This document shows, piece after piece, positions 8,594 to 18,806 of a stretch of 64,000 nt of DNA. Every line of letters starts with the position of its first letter. Position 1 is the stretch's first letter. The DNA lies in assembly GCA_951828535.1 (NCBI GenBank), contig OX639990.1, forward strand, positions 421,300-485,299. The letters run 5' to 3'. Source of the stretch: an uncultured Candidatus Entotheonella sp. (GTDB lineage Bacteria > Tectomicrobia > Entotheonellia > Entotheonellales > Entotheonellaceae). The notes below the pieces were generated by a model that saw only the letters and a program-made list of their open reading frames with translations, ran no database searches and was not told the origin of the DNA. The position numbers were made by a program, and so were the translations under genes.

Positions 8594-9947
8594 CCAGGCA
8601 GAAGGCAAAATGCAAAACTCCAACTACTCAAAGGCCTAATTTTGTCGTGTACAGTGCAAGCTGACATATCCGGTTTGGCGCGCACCGTACACGGTCTACT
8701 TGCCCACTGACACGGCGAAGAACGCCTCTGGCACCGCCTGCGCACATGATGACGATCTCGGGTGTTCAGCAGATCGCGGCCTCATACCATTGGCGAACGA
8801 CCGCTTGTACGTGGCTCGCGTACCAAAAGAATCCGATACTAAGGGCAAGTGTAGCGCTGACACACGAGTCAATCTGCGGGTTCGAATCGGGCTGGCCGTC
8901 AGTCGGTGCAGAAAGTTTAAGGTTGTGTTGCTTTTCCAAAAAATAAATGGCCACGCCGATAGTCAACAGATAGACGAGCCATATTCCTATCTGAAGTGCG
9001 TGAATGTGATTTGGCATCAACCCGAGTGTCTTCGGACACATAAGAGAGTGTGATCCTCCACTTCGAAATGCGACACTCATCAAATTGTCCGTAATCGGAA
9101 AGAACGCCCCCACGATAAGGGCTCCCATGATGAACAGTATGGTAGAAATATTGTGAACGAGCAAGAGAAAGAATTTCGTAATATAACTCTTAGCACGAGC
9201 GGCGAAGGGCCAGTTAATAACACGGCCTACTAGTAAAATAGGAAACAAGAGAATAAACGAAATTAGAGAGAGAATAAGACTTATGAGAGTATCAAGTGAT
9301 GTCATATCTTTCGGATCTGCATAGGAGAACCATACCATAAATAATATAACCAAGAGGCCCGCAATGAGTCCAATGAGCCACCAAAGTACCCTACAAATCA
9401 ACTGTTTTATACGCATTAGAATTTGTTTCACTGAACGGCGAGAATGATGGGCGATTTGATCGTCATCGTGCGAAGCTGAAACGCTTCTCTCGACAATTCT
9501 GAGCAAGCCATGGTGCATGACTAGGGAACATAAAAGGAACATAGAGCCGAATACAAATCCGACCGACTGAACTCTGCGCTCGAAAATCAGAAAGCTCACC
9601 AGATCGAGAACGAACCAGAAGATTAAAGCCGGTTCGGCTAAACGAATGTTGATTATTAGCCATTGCAGAGCCAGCACGCCATGACCTCCACTGGATTTGG
9701 CTGCCCCGCTAAATTTCTTAAATGCCTTTTTTCCGACCCAGCCGACAAAAAGACATATGGCGAAAACGGTCATTAATACAATTACCACGAGAGAGCGTTG
9801 ATGTTCCTGTGCTTCGAGATAGCCCATCGCTTTCATCAATGCGGCCAATGCCAGCATGTCGACAGCGACGAGCGCCGCTTGTGCCTGCGAATGCAGGAAT
9901 GTTGCAATATTATCGGGGGTGGGTGTGCGTATTGGTATGAATCGTTT

Positions 9948-10121
9948 GATTAGCCGAACGACCAACTGCAGGATGTCATATAGGGTTCGTGCCAATAACC
10001 GCAGATCCTCCCTCTTACACAGCAGGTATCGCTCGATTGGCCGAACGGCCAACTCCAGGATGTCATATAGGGCTCCTGCCAATAACGGCAACTCCTCCCT
10101 GTTACCCAGATACGGCGAGCT
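9948..10121 (-). repeat. 87-bp duplicated unit inside the membrane protein gene
   Basis: Two diverged direct copies with an 87-base period, at about 9948-10034 and 10035-10121, share GATGTCATATAGGG and CAATAAC-GC blocks. They encode two 29-residue units, LLAGALYDILELAVRPIER and LLARTLYDILQLVVRLIKR. The frame is preserved. Confidence 0.8.
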
Positions 10122-10151
10122 GACGACCTTCTTGGAGTATGTGTTCCAAAC

Positions 10152-10155
10152 GATG
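10152..10155. repeat. IS target duplication, left copy (GATG)
   Basis: 4-bp direct repeat adjoining the left inverted repeat; the identical right copy is at 11423-11426. Removing the element and one copy restores the interrupted frame. Confidence 0.85.
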
Positions 10156-10218
10156 TGACCTAGCCCCTTGAATCCGGGCCACGGGGATGTAGAGTCCATT
10201 GTAGGGAGGATGGGCTCT

Positions 10219-10482
10219 ATGAAGCGCAGATTAACGGACCAGCAGATCATCGGTATGATCCGGGAGCAGGAGGCGGGGCTGAAGACTTCCGAGGTCTGCC
10301 GCAAATACGGCATCAGCGACGCCACCTTCTACAAGTACAAGGCCAAGTACGGGGGCATGAGCGTCTCCGATGCGAGGAGGCTGCGCGCCCTGGAGGCGGA
10401 AAACGCCAGGCTCAAGCGCCTTCTGGCCGATGCCATGCTCGACAATGCCGCTCTGAGGGATCTCACGACAAAAAACTTCTGA
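10219..10482 (+). CDS. IS407-group transposase OrfA
   Basis: 87-residue helix-turn-helix protein ([20 protein letters not shown]) followed by a leucine-zipper-like coiled coil ([20 protein letters not shown]) that serves multimerisation and contact with the next frame. The start at 10219 follows GTAGGGAGG. It binds the inverted repeats as OrfA or as the N-terminal part of the OrfAB transposase. The end of the frame contains the slippery A-AAA-AAC (10470-10476); a -1 shift there reads K-K-L-L-T-P-D-A-K and enters orfB without interruption. Confidence 0.92.
   Translation: MKRRLTDQQIIGMIREQEAGLKTSEVCRKYGISDATFYKYKAKYGGMSVSDARRLRALEAENARLKRLLADAMLDNAALRDLTTKNF
10470..10476 (+). promoter_or_regulatory. 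Programmed -1 frameshift site (A AAA AAC)
   Basis: Slippery heptamer in the orfA frame (ACA AAA AAC). A -1 slip bypasses the TGA at 10480-10482 and joins orfB, giving the OrfAB transposase typical of IS3-family elements. Confidence 0.75.
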
Positions 10483-10514
10483 CGCCCGACGCCAAGCGGG
10501 TAGCCGTTCGGCAG

Positions 10515-11393
10515 GTGATGATGGTACACGGCTTGAGCGAGCGGCGGGCGTGTCAACTGGTTGGGCTGGATCGCTCCACGTTCCAGTATTACAAGAAGAC
10601 GGGTACGGACGCAGTCCTGAGGGAGCGGCTCAAGGCGATGGCCGGCGAACGCCGCCGCTTCGGCTACCGGCGCCTGGGCATCCTGTTACAACGCGAGGGC
10701 TTCGTGGTTAATCACAAGAAGCTCTTTCGCCTTTACCGTGAAGAGGATCTGGCGGTGCGGCGCCGGCGGGGCCGCAAGCGGGCTTTGGGGACGCGCAGGC
10801 CCACAATCGTGCCGAGTCGCCCCAATGAACGCTGGAGTCTGGATTTCGTCTCTGACAGCCTTGCCGAAGGGCGAAAGTTCCGAGCCTTGTGCATCGTCGA
10901 TGACTTCTCGCGCGAAGCGCTGGCCATCGTGGCGGACTTCTCGCTATCAGGCGTTCGAGTGGTACGAGAGTTGGACCGACTTGTCTCGGTGCGTGGCAGG
11001 CCTGTCCTGATTGTCTCGGACAACGGTACCGAGTTGACCAGTCACGCTGTTCTCAAGTGGTCGAGGGACACCCGGATCGACTGGCATTACATTGCGCCCG
11101 GCAAGCCGACGCAGAATGCTTTTGTGGAGAGCTTCAACGGCCGGTTTCGGGACGAATGCCTGAACGAGCATCTGTTCAGCACGTTGTCTGAGGCGCGCCA
11201 TCTGATTGAAGACTGGAGGCGGGACTACAACACTCTTCGGCCGCACAGCTCGTTAGGCGGCCTGTCGCCAAGCATCTACGCCGACCTCAGGCGCGTGCCT
11301 CGACCTGCCTTGGCTGAACTGTATCAGGGCACTGGCGAGAAGGCTCGGATCGCAATGTCGAAAGAAGCAGCAACCATGAACAGACTCTACTGA
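10515..11393 (+). CDS. IS407-group transposase OrfB (DDE integrase domain)
   Basis: 292 residues as an independent frame; in the frameshifted product it is continuous from about base 10474. It has the HTH_21 region ([18 protein letters not shown]) and a retroviral-type integrase core with the three acidic residues: Asp in WSLDFVSD, Asp in [11 protein letters not shown] and Glu in [12 protein letters not shown]. The C-terminal [13 protein letters not shown] motif is typical of the family. The frame is intact, ending 29 bases before the right inverted repeat. As OrfAB it catalyses copy-out/paste-in transposition. Confidence 0.93.
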   Translation: MMMVHGLSERRACQLVGLDRSTFQYYKKTGTDAVLRERLKAMAGERRRFGYRRLGILLQREGFVVNHKKLFRLYREEDLAVRRRRGRKRALGTRRPTIVPSRPNERWSLDFVSDSLAEGRKFRALCIVDDFSREALAIVADFSLSGVRVVRELDRLVSVRGRPVLIVSDNGTELTSHAVLKWSRDTRIDWHYIAPGKPTQNAFVESFNGRFRDECLNEHLFSTLSEARHLIEDWRRDYNTLRPHSSLGGLSPSIYADLRRVPRPALAELYQGTGEKARIAMSKEAATMNRLY

Positions 11394-11422
11394 CCGGTGG
11401 CGGGAATCAGGGGGCAGGGTCA

Positions 11423-11776
11423 GATGAACACGGTTACAAGACCGAGGATTAACCTCAAGTGTTCGCCAAGTAATGCGAATAATGCAACCAAGTAGTTATT
11501 GAAATTTTCAGGTAGGAAATTCAGAAAATTGCTTAAGACCAACAGATAGCTTTGCATCCAGCCAAGAAATGAAAAGCTTATGTCGAAGACGCCGCTTATG
11601 ACAACGATATAGACAAACAAAAGGCCAGCATGCCATAACCCGTTTGATGCCGCCCACAAGAACAGTGAGCGCCGCCCGGATGCGAATTCCCTGGACAGTG
11701 TCAGCGTCAGCCCGGCCACGTCCAAGGACACGATAATACCGACCAGAATGAATATAGAAATAATCAGGGGGTCCAT
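11423..11776 (-). pseudogene. N-terminal part of the IS-interrupted membrane protein
   Basis: 118 codons from the ATG at 11776 to the insertion site, where the IS end supplies a TGA. Three hydrophobic segments are visible (LIISIFILVGIIVSLDVAGL, LFLWAASNGLWHAGLLFVYI, LLVLSNFLNFL). The reading frame is in phase with the C-terminal fragment at 10151, giving LVTVFI-VWNTYSKK across the repaired junction. No family recognised. The truncated product could still be made but lacks most of the protein. Confidence 0.75.
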
Positions 11777-11825
11777 ATTCGGTAAACTCCAGTTCTCGGA
11801 AGAACCGCCATCGGCATTTCGTGAA

Positions 11826-12008
11826 TCATATGTTTCGGTTGTGCAGTTTGTCGAGGTCTCCTCTGACCCCCCTGAAGCGGTCCATCCTGATGTTGTGTGA
11901 TGAGTCGGGGTGTGGAAAGCAGGAGAGTCGCAGATCCTCCATCCCTCCTAAGTGAACCATCGTCACATCTTCCACATACATCGCGATGATTGTCTCCCAG
12001 TTCGTCAT
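11826..12008 (-). CDS. Possible small protein upstream of the membrane protein
   Basis: 60-residue frame (TNWETIIAMYVEDVTMVHLG...) ending 49 bases before the start of the interrupted membrane-protein gene, on the same strand. The only translation signal is a weak GGTGG before the ATG. No family recognised and no homology can be claimed; it could be a remnant. The surrounding 11777-12150 stretch holds nothing else I can support. Confidence 0.25.
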   Translation of the reverse strand: MTNWETIIAMYVEDVTMVHLGGMEDLRLSCFPHPDSSHNIRMDRFRGVRGDLDKLHNRNI

Positions 12009-12150
12009 CGAGCCACCGGCTCGTAAAGCACCGGCTTGACTTTCACCTGTGATTGCAAATCTGGTAGCAAATCCATGTGGCTTGTCATGCTTCAGTAGCC
12101 TTAACGGCGGGGAAAATTGCCTTCGTGCGGCGAAGGAACAGGAGGCGCCA

Positions 12151-12627
12151 ATGGGACTCGATAAGTTGGCGGGCTGCATGGAAGTGCTGAAAAAACGCTT
12201 GCAGTCGCATCGTGCTGTACTGCGGGAAAACGGAACGCGCACGCGAATGGCGTTAATTGACCCGTTGCTGCGACGCGATGGCAAGCCAGCCGCCGTTGTG
12301 GAAGCCAAGAGCAGTGCGAGGTGGGGTTCCCACCGGATGCGGCTGCTCAAACACGCGAAGGCGTCCGGCATTAGCATCACGGGAACACCGTTTTTCGTGA
12401 ACGTGCATCTCAGCGCCTACGGGGCCAGACAAAACACCAAACGGCTGTTAAAACGCCGTGGCCTAAATCTCGCCGATGTGCATTTGCACATTGCACAACC
12501 GCCGAAAGGCCTCCTGCCCACAGGCCGACAAACAACTGTTTCCCCCGGTAATGACAATGCAGGAAGGGCCCAAATTAGGGCCTTATTCTGGAATCTGCCT
12601 TCCCGTCTGCAGCTTCGGAGCTGGTGA
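12151..12627 (+). pseudogene. Deleted restriction-type nuclease (type I HsdR-N-like) remnant
   Basis: 158-residue frame with a good site (AGGAGG, start 12151). The first 35 residues (KLAGCMEVLKKRLQSHRAVL, TRTRMALIDPLLR) match the opening of PD-(D/E)XK proteins related to the type I restriction N-domain. In those proteins LIDPLL is followed by about 30 residues containing the first catalytic Asp. Here LLR jumps straight to RDGKPAAVVEAKSS, which holds the E-x-K half of the motif. After SSARWGSH the sequence no longer follows the family. So it is an internally deleted, probably inactive gene in the accessory block. Its 3' end overlaps the end of the convergent siroheme gene by 45 bases. Confidence 0.55.
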
Positions 12628-13272
12628 GGTTGCGGCATCCAACAGCCCGGCTAGGCTGGCTGCCAGACGACGTGCCTGCTCGGCATCGCCGCTCCGCAGC
12701 AGGTCGAGCACATCGGAGTCCAGCAGTTGACCCCATAACGCTTTTCGCGCCTCGAAGTCGGGGTGGTGCGCTGCCACGGACTGACGCAGGTCGCCAAGCA
12801 ATTTGAGAAAATCGGCGTATTCCGGGCCAAACGTCTGCTCCAATTGTTGCCGTATCCTGGCGGCCAACGCCGGCGAGCAGCCGCTGGTGGAAACGGCAAT
12901 GGCGAGCGGCCCGCGGCGCATGACCGAGCCGGCCACAAAGTTGCTGTGGGGCACGTCGTCCGTGACGTTCAGCAAGACGCCATGCGTCTCCGCTTCGGCT
13001 TTGAGGCGGGCGGCCAGCGCGGTGTCGCGGGTGGTGGCGATGGCCAGCCAGACGCCCCGCAGGTCACCTGGCTGACAGGCACGGGGGAGCCAGGTGATGC
13101 GGTGTTCGTCTACCCACAGGGTCAGGTTGTCGGTGAGGGTCTCGCTGATGACGGTCACGGCTGCGTTGGCGGCCAGCAAGCCTTCCACTTTACGCTCGGC
13201 CTCGGCATCGCCTCCGATGACGACGCAGTGCCGCGACTGCAGATCGGTGAGGAAGATGGGGTAAACGTCCAT
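12583..13272 (-). CDS. Precorrin-2 dehydrogenase / sirohydrochlorin ferrochelatase (Met8/CysG-N type)
   Basis: 229-residue NAD-dependent enzyme for the last two steps of sirohaem synthesis, oxidation of precorrin-2 and Fe insertion. It has the Rossmann start CVVIGGDAEAERKVEGLLAA, then LAIATTRDTALAARL, NVTDDVPHSNFVAGSVMRRG and AVSTSGCSPALAARIRQQLE. Length and order match the stand-alone CysG N-terminal form, without the methyltransferase domain; SUMT should be encoded elsewhere. I place the start at 13272 (DVYPIFLTDL). A longer frame to 13407 runs through repeat-like CCCTCTCCCTCCAGGGG sequence and is unlikely to be coding. Confidence 0.9.
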   Translation of the reverse strand: MDVYPIFLTDLQSRHCVVIGGDAEAERKVEGLLAANAAVTVISETLTDNLTLWVDEHRITWLPRACQPGDLRGVWLAIATTRDTALAARLKAEAETHGVLLNVTDDVPHSNFVAGSVMRRGPLAIAVSTSGCSPALAARIRQQLEQTFGPEYADFLKLLGDLRQSVAAHHPDFEARKALWGQLLDSDVLDLLRSGDAEQARRLAASLAGLLDAATSPAPKLQTGRQIPE

Positions 13273-13481
13273 GACGCGGTAGGTCCGTAGCTGTGGCAGG
13301 CTGCCCGACGATATTTCTCCCTTACCCCAGCCCTCTCCCTCCAGGGGAGAGCGAGCAAAAAACCCTCTTCGTGGATGAGGATTAGTGCTCTGATTTCCTC
13401 CCTCCATCAGAGGGAGTTAGGGAGGGGGGAAACCTTGACAGCCCCTGGGTTCCGTACTAAGGTTTCGGCCTCACAACCATT

Positions 13482-13565
13482 GCCGGAGTGGTGAAATTGG
13501 TAGACGCGCGGGACTCAAAATCCCGTGAGGGTAACCTCGTGTCGGTTCGAGTCCGACCTCCGGCA
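13482..13565 (+). tRNA. tRNA-Leu (anticodon CAA)
   Basis: 84-base class II tRNA. Acceptor GCCGGAG pairs with CTCCGGC and the discriminator is A. The anticodon stem CGGGA/TCCCG closes a CTCAAAA loop with anticodon CAA (codon UUG). A long variable arm (GAGGGTAACCTC) precedes the T arm (GTCGG-TTCGAGT-CCGAC). CCA is not encoded (TGC follows). Confidence 0.97.
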
Positions 13566-13644
13566 TGCTCCCGGCCGCAGGCTATATCCTTTCCGACTTG
13601 AAACGCCGCTCGGCGCATCATCCACCATTCCTCTACAAGACGGT

Positions 13645-15494
<1,850 letters not shown>

Positions 15495-15526
15495 GTTGTT
15501 CTCCTCCTGGCGGCAGCCCGCCGTCT

Positions 15527-16519
15527 TTACACCACTTCCAACGCCACCGCCGCCCACGTCAACCCGGCCCCGAAGGAGGCCATGACGACGGTGTCGCCCG
15601 ATTGTAAGCGTCCCTGTTCACGCGCCTCCTGCAAGGCCACGATGACGGAGGCCGCCGACGTATTTCCATACCGGTCAATGTTGACCATGATGTTGGCGGT
15701 ATCAAGCGGCAGTTTTTTCGCAGCCGCCTCAATGATACGCAAATTCGCCTGATGCGGGATCAGCAGCCGCAGGTCCGCCAGGGTGCGACCGGCGCGTTCG
15801 AGGACGTCATGCACCAAGCTGGACAGAGCCCGTACGGCGAAGCGGAAGACACGCCCGCCGTTCATACGCAGATAGTGTTCGCCAGCCTCAACGGTCTGGT
15901 GGCTGGCCGGTTGCCGAGAGCCCCCAGCCGGCACCTTGATGACCTCCGACATGCTGCCGTCGCTGGCCCAACTGTGCGCCAAGACGCGCAAATCGCCGCT
16001 CATTCCCTCACCGGATTGGACAACCAATGCCCCGGCGCCGTCCCCAAAAACCAGGGCAGTTTCCTGGTCGTCGTCGTTCACCATGCGCGAAACCAGTTCG
16101 GCGCCGATGACCAGGGCCGTGCTGCAGACACCCGCGCGTGCCAACGCGGTGGCGGTGATCAGGGCGTAAAGGGAGCCCGTGCATCCGGCGTTGAGGTCAT
16201 AGGCCGGCACCGTCGGCAACTGCAGGGCTTGCTGCACCAGATTGGCCGTCGAGGGGGTGATGTGGTCTGGCGAAGCGGTTGCGACGATGACACACTCAAC
16301 GGCATCATGCGCCAGCCCGGCGTTGACCAACGCCGCCCGGGCGGCGTTGACGGCCATGTCGGAGGTGGCTTCCTCAGACGCGGCACGGCGGCGCTCACGG
16401 ATGCCAGTAAGTCTGACGATATGCTCTTCCGTGATGCCAAATCGCTCGGCGACGTCGGCATTGGTCAAGCGCGCCGACGGCAGGTAGCTGCCGACGCCAC
16501 GGATACAGACCTGGGACAT
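15527..16519 (-). CDS. fabH: 3-oxoacyl-ACP synthase III family protein (FabH-like)
   Basis: Thiolase-fold condensing enzyme, 330 residues, joining an acyl-CoA starter to malonyl-ACP. The catalytic triad is visible: Cys in DLNAGCTGSL, His in LIPHQANLRI and Asn in DRYGNTSAAS. The C-terminal SFGAGLTWAA is also typical. The start at 16519 (SQVCIRGVGSYLPS) gives the normal length. FabH usually sits with other fatty-acid genes; here it heads a group with a CoA-binding protein and metY, so a specialised KAS III-like role is possible. It is divergent from the aminotransferase gene; the 228 bases between should hold both promoters. Confidence 0.9.
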   Translation of the reverse strand: MSQVCIRGVGSYLPSARLTNADVAERFGITEEHIVRLTGIRERRRAASEEATSDMAVNAARAALVNAGLAHDAVECVIVATASPDHITPSTANLVQQALQLPTVPAYDLNAGCTGSLYALITATALARAGVCSTALVIGAELVSRMVNDDDQETALVFGDGAGALVVQSGEGMSGDLRVLAHSWASDGSMSEVIKVPAGGSRQPASHQTVEAGEHYLRMNGGRVFRFAVRALSSLVHDVLERAGRTLADLRLLIPHQANLRIIEAAAKKLPLDTANIMVNIDRYGNTSAASVIVALQEAREQGRLQSGDTVVMASFGAGLTWAAVALEVV

Positions 16520-16747
16520 GGGAAAAACCTCGCGCGCTGCGAGCGATTGGACGGTTTGCGGGGTGGCTGGCCGGACGGCCAAGCCGTGCGTTGGTGACTC
16601 TGGGTTGGAACGGCTTCAATCATAGTCGGTTCAACCCATGTGGTCAAACGAGGCCCCCGCCGTCTGGACGGGTTCCGCCCGATCGGTCACAATGGCGCCG
16701 GACCGGCCACCCACAATAAACGTGCTTGGACATCTCAGGGAGAACGT

Positions 16748-17737
16748 ATGGGAGCGACGTTGCGATTAACAAGCGATGAGGCCCTGGCGCGTTTGCGCAG
16801 CGGGCTGCATGACAGGGCGGACAACTTCCACGCCATGTATTCCAGCGTGCTGGGGGGCATCGTCACGGATCCGGCGCTCATGGTGTTGCCGCTCGATGAC
16901 CACATGGTGCATCGCGGCCACGCCGTCTTTGACACCGCGGCCATCGTCGGCGGCATGCTCTACCAACTCGACCCGCACCTCGAACGCCTGCTGCGCTCGG
17001 CGGAAATGGCACGCATTCCGCTGCCTTCCGAGCCGCATCAGTTGCGCCAGATCATCATCGACACCGCCGCCGTCAGCGGCCAGCGCAACGCCTCGGTCCG
17101 TTACTGGCTGTCGGCCGGCCCCGGCGGCTTCGGCCTGTCGTCGCGGGAATGCGTCGCCAGCAGTTTCTACGTGATGATTTTCCGGCCGGAACCGGAGCCC
17201 GAACATTTCTACACCGAGGGCGTCAAGCTCGTCACCAGCAGCGTGCCGATCAAGCCGCCGTACTTCGCCAAGGTGAAGTCGAACAACTACCTGCCCAACG
17301 CGCTGATGCTGCTGGAGGCCAAAGACCGCGGCGCCGATCACGGATTGTTCCTCGACGCGCAGGGGTACGTGGCCGAAAGCTCGCACATGAACGTGGCGTT
17401 CGTAAACTCGGATAACGTGCTGTGCCATCCCACGTTCGACGCCATCCTCACCGGCATTACGGCCAAGCGTATGCTGCATCTCGCCAGGGAGCTCGTCAAT
17501 TCGGGGGATTTGGAAGGCATCGCCCTGAGGAACGTGCCGGTACAAGAGTGGAGAGCGGCGCGCGAGATTCTGCTGCTTGGCAGCTCCCTCAAGGTGGCGC
17601 CGGTCGTGCGGTGGGACGATCAACCTGTGGGTGAGGGCCGGCCCGGGCCGATTGCCCGAAAACTGCTGGCCATGTGGCAGGCGGATCAAAACGAGGGTTC
17701 CGACCAGTTGGTGCCCGTGCCCTACGCCGAATCCTGA
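16748..17737 (+). CDS. Class IV aminotransferase (BCAT/D-amino acid transaminase-like)
   Basis: 329-residue fold-type IV PLP enzyme. It has DHMVHRGHAVFDTAAIVGG near the N-terminus and the catalytic Lys in AKVKSNNYLPN. ESSHMNVAFVN is the typical Glu-containing ESxxxN motif. ILTGITAKRMLHLA and EILLLGSSLKVAPV near the end correspond to the GITR and phosphate-binding loops. This could be a branched-chain or D-amino acid aminotransferase or an aminodeoxychorismate lyase; sequence alone does not decide. The start at 16748 has AGGGAGAA upstream; the frame extends further 5' without resemblance. It is a single gene. Confidence 0.85.
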   Translation: MGATLRLTSDEALARLRSGLHDRADNFHAMYSSVLGGIVTDPALMVLPLDDHMVHRGHAVFDTAAIVGGMLYQLDPHLERLLRSAEMARIPLPSEPHQLRQIIIDTAAVSGQRNASVRYWLSAGPGGFGLSSRECVASSFYVMIFRPEPEPEHFYTEGVKLVTSSVPIKPPYFAKVKSNNYLPNALMLLEAKDRGADHGLFLDAQGYVAESSHMNVAFVNSDNVLCHPTFDAILTGITAKRMLHLARELVNSGDLEGIALRNVPVQEWRAAREILLLGSSLKVAPVVRWDDQPVGEGRPGPIARKLLAMWQADQNEGSDQLVPVPYAES

Positions 17738-17764
17738 TCCGCGGCTATCTATGCGGATCACAAT

Positions 17765-17799
17765 GTAGGTCGGATTGTGCCTGCGGTAAATCCGACCTC
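17765..17799. repeat. Dispersed palindromic intergenic repeat, copy 1
   Basis: GTAGGTCGGATT, a short centre, AATCCGACCTC: a near-perfect inverted repeat between two convergent genes. Related copies lie at 44459-44491 and 56124-56153, all intergenic. It resembles the REP-type palindromes of proteobacteria. Confidence 0.75.
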
Positions 17800-17825
17800 C
17801 TGAAATATCCCTGACTCTGTCTAAT

Positions 17826-18776
17826 TCAAAAGGTTTCGGCTTTTGCCTGTGTCAGCTCCGCAGGCAGCAGAAACTTGACGTTCTCCTCGGTAACGGTGAG
17901 GTCGTCGACCTCCACCACCCCTAGGCGCTGGCAGTAGGCAACTACCTCCTGCACCAAAAACTCAGGCGTCGAGGCGCCAGCCGTCACCCCCAGCCGCGTG
18001 ACGTCCGCCAACGCGGCGGGATCAAGGTCGGAGGCCTGCTGAATCAGTATTGCCTTGACGCCGGCCATCTCGGCCACCTCACGCAACCGGTTGGAATTGG
18101 AACTGTTGGTCGCCCCGATTACCAGCACCAGCTGCACCTGCTTGGCCATCGCCTTGACGGCGCGCTGCCGGTTTTGCGTCGCGTAGCAGATGTCATCCTT
18201 GGCAGGCAGCGTCATGGCCGGGAAGCGCGCGCGCAGGGCTTCCATAATTTCGGCGGTGTCGTCCATGCTGAGGGTCGTCTGGGTGAGGCATACCACCTTG
18301 CGCGGGTCGGGCACGGTCAAGTCCTGCACCCCATCAACCGAATCGACTACCTGAATGCGGTCCGGCGCCTCACCCCGCGTGCCGATTACCTCGTCGTGGT
18401 CTTGGTGGCCGATGAGGACGATGCTGTAGTTCTCCCTGGCGTAGCGTTGCACTTCCAGGTGCACCTTGGTGACCAGAGGGCAGGTGGCGTCGAGGATGTG
18501 CAATTGCTTCGCCTCAGCCTCGGCCCAGACGCTGGGGGCGACGCCGTGGGCGCTGAAGACGGCGGTGGCGCCGGCTGGCATTTCGGAGATTTCCTCGACG
18601 AATACCGCGCCCTTCTCCTGCAGCGCCTTGACGACGTGCCGGTTGTGCACAATCTCCTTGCGTACGTAAACCGGCTTGCCGAAGACCTCCAACGCTTGCT
18701 CGACGATGTCAATGGCCCGGTCCACCCCGGCGCAAAAGCCGCGCGGCTTGGCCAGAACCAGCCCCGTCAGTGCCAT
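17826..18776 (-). CDS. ispH: 4-hydroxy-3-methylbut-2-enyl diphosphate reductase
   Basis: Fe-S enzyme of the last MEP-pathway step, giving IPP and DMAPP; 316 residues. The three cluster cysteines are in PRGFCAGVDRAI, DATCPLVTKVH and DDICYATQNRQ. The active-site motifs VFSAHGVAP, LIGHQDHDEV and IGATNSSNSNRL are present. I place the start at 18776 (ALTGLVLAKPRG), behind GAGGGGGCAAGGAT; a GTG nine codons upstream is possible. It follows the MBL hydrolase gene by 30 bases on the same strand. Confidence 0.95.
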   Translation of the reverse strand: MALTGLVLAKPRGFCAGVDRAIDIVEQALEVFGKPVYVRKEIVHNRHVVKALQEKGAVFVEEISEMPAGATAVFSAHGVAPSVWAEAEAKQLHILDATCPLVTKVHLEVQRYARENYSIVLIGHQDHDEVIGTRGEAPDRIQVVDSVDGVQDLTVPDPRKVVCLTQTTLSMDDTAEIMEALRARFPAMTLPAKDDICYATQNRQRAVKAMAKQVQLVLVIGATNSSNSNRLREVAEMAGVKAILIQQASDLDPAALADVTRLGVTAGASTPEFLVQEVVAYCQRLGVVEVDDLTVTEENVKFLLPAELTQAKAETF

Positions 18777-18806
18777 ATCCTTGCCCCCTCGAATCGCCAG
18801 CACGTT

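Larger units (their letters stand above)
8766..10155 (-). pseudogene. C-terminal part of an IS-interrupted polytopic membrane protein
   Basis: About 460 codons of a multi-spanning membrane protein, cut off from its start by the IS3-family element. About eight hydrophobic helices can be seen (for example LVVIVLMTVFAICLFVG, VLWWLIGLIAGLLVILF, LISLILSLISFILLFPILL, FFLLLVHNISTILFI). Between residues equivalent to 9948-10100 a 29-residue unit (LLAxxLYDILxLxVRxIxR) is duplicated. Base composition is clearly more AT-rich than its neighbours, pointing to transfer. Continuing the frame beyond 10155 reads only antisense transposase sequence. Joined to 11423-11776 after removing the element and one GATG copy, the frame is continuous (579 residues). 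Family not recognised. Confidence 0.75.
10156..11422 (+). mobile_element. Complete IS3-family element, IS407 group (1267 bp)
   Basis: Insertion sequence bounded by imperfect terminal inverted repeats starting TGACC and ending GGTCA; 16 of the first 20 positions match between the ends. It is flanked by a 4-bp direct repeat, GATG (10152-10155 and 11423-11426), as expected for target duplication by IS407-type elements. It carries orfA and orfB with a slippery A-AAA-AAC between them. It lies inside a membrane-protein gene in opposite orientation. Both frames are intact, so it may still be active. Confidence 0.93.

Noticed and set aside
7340-8623. Terminal inverted repeats of the dead transposon (7340-7352 and 8611-8623)
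   Set aside because: Only 8 of 13 positions match and no target duplication was found, so element limits are not claimed.
13273-13407. 45-residue N-terminal extension of the siroheme enzyme
   Set aside because: It runs through CCCTCTCCCTCCAGGGG-type repeat sequence and has no family resemblance; the start at 13272 fits known proteins.
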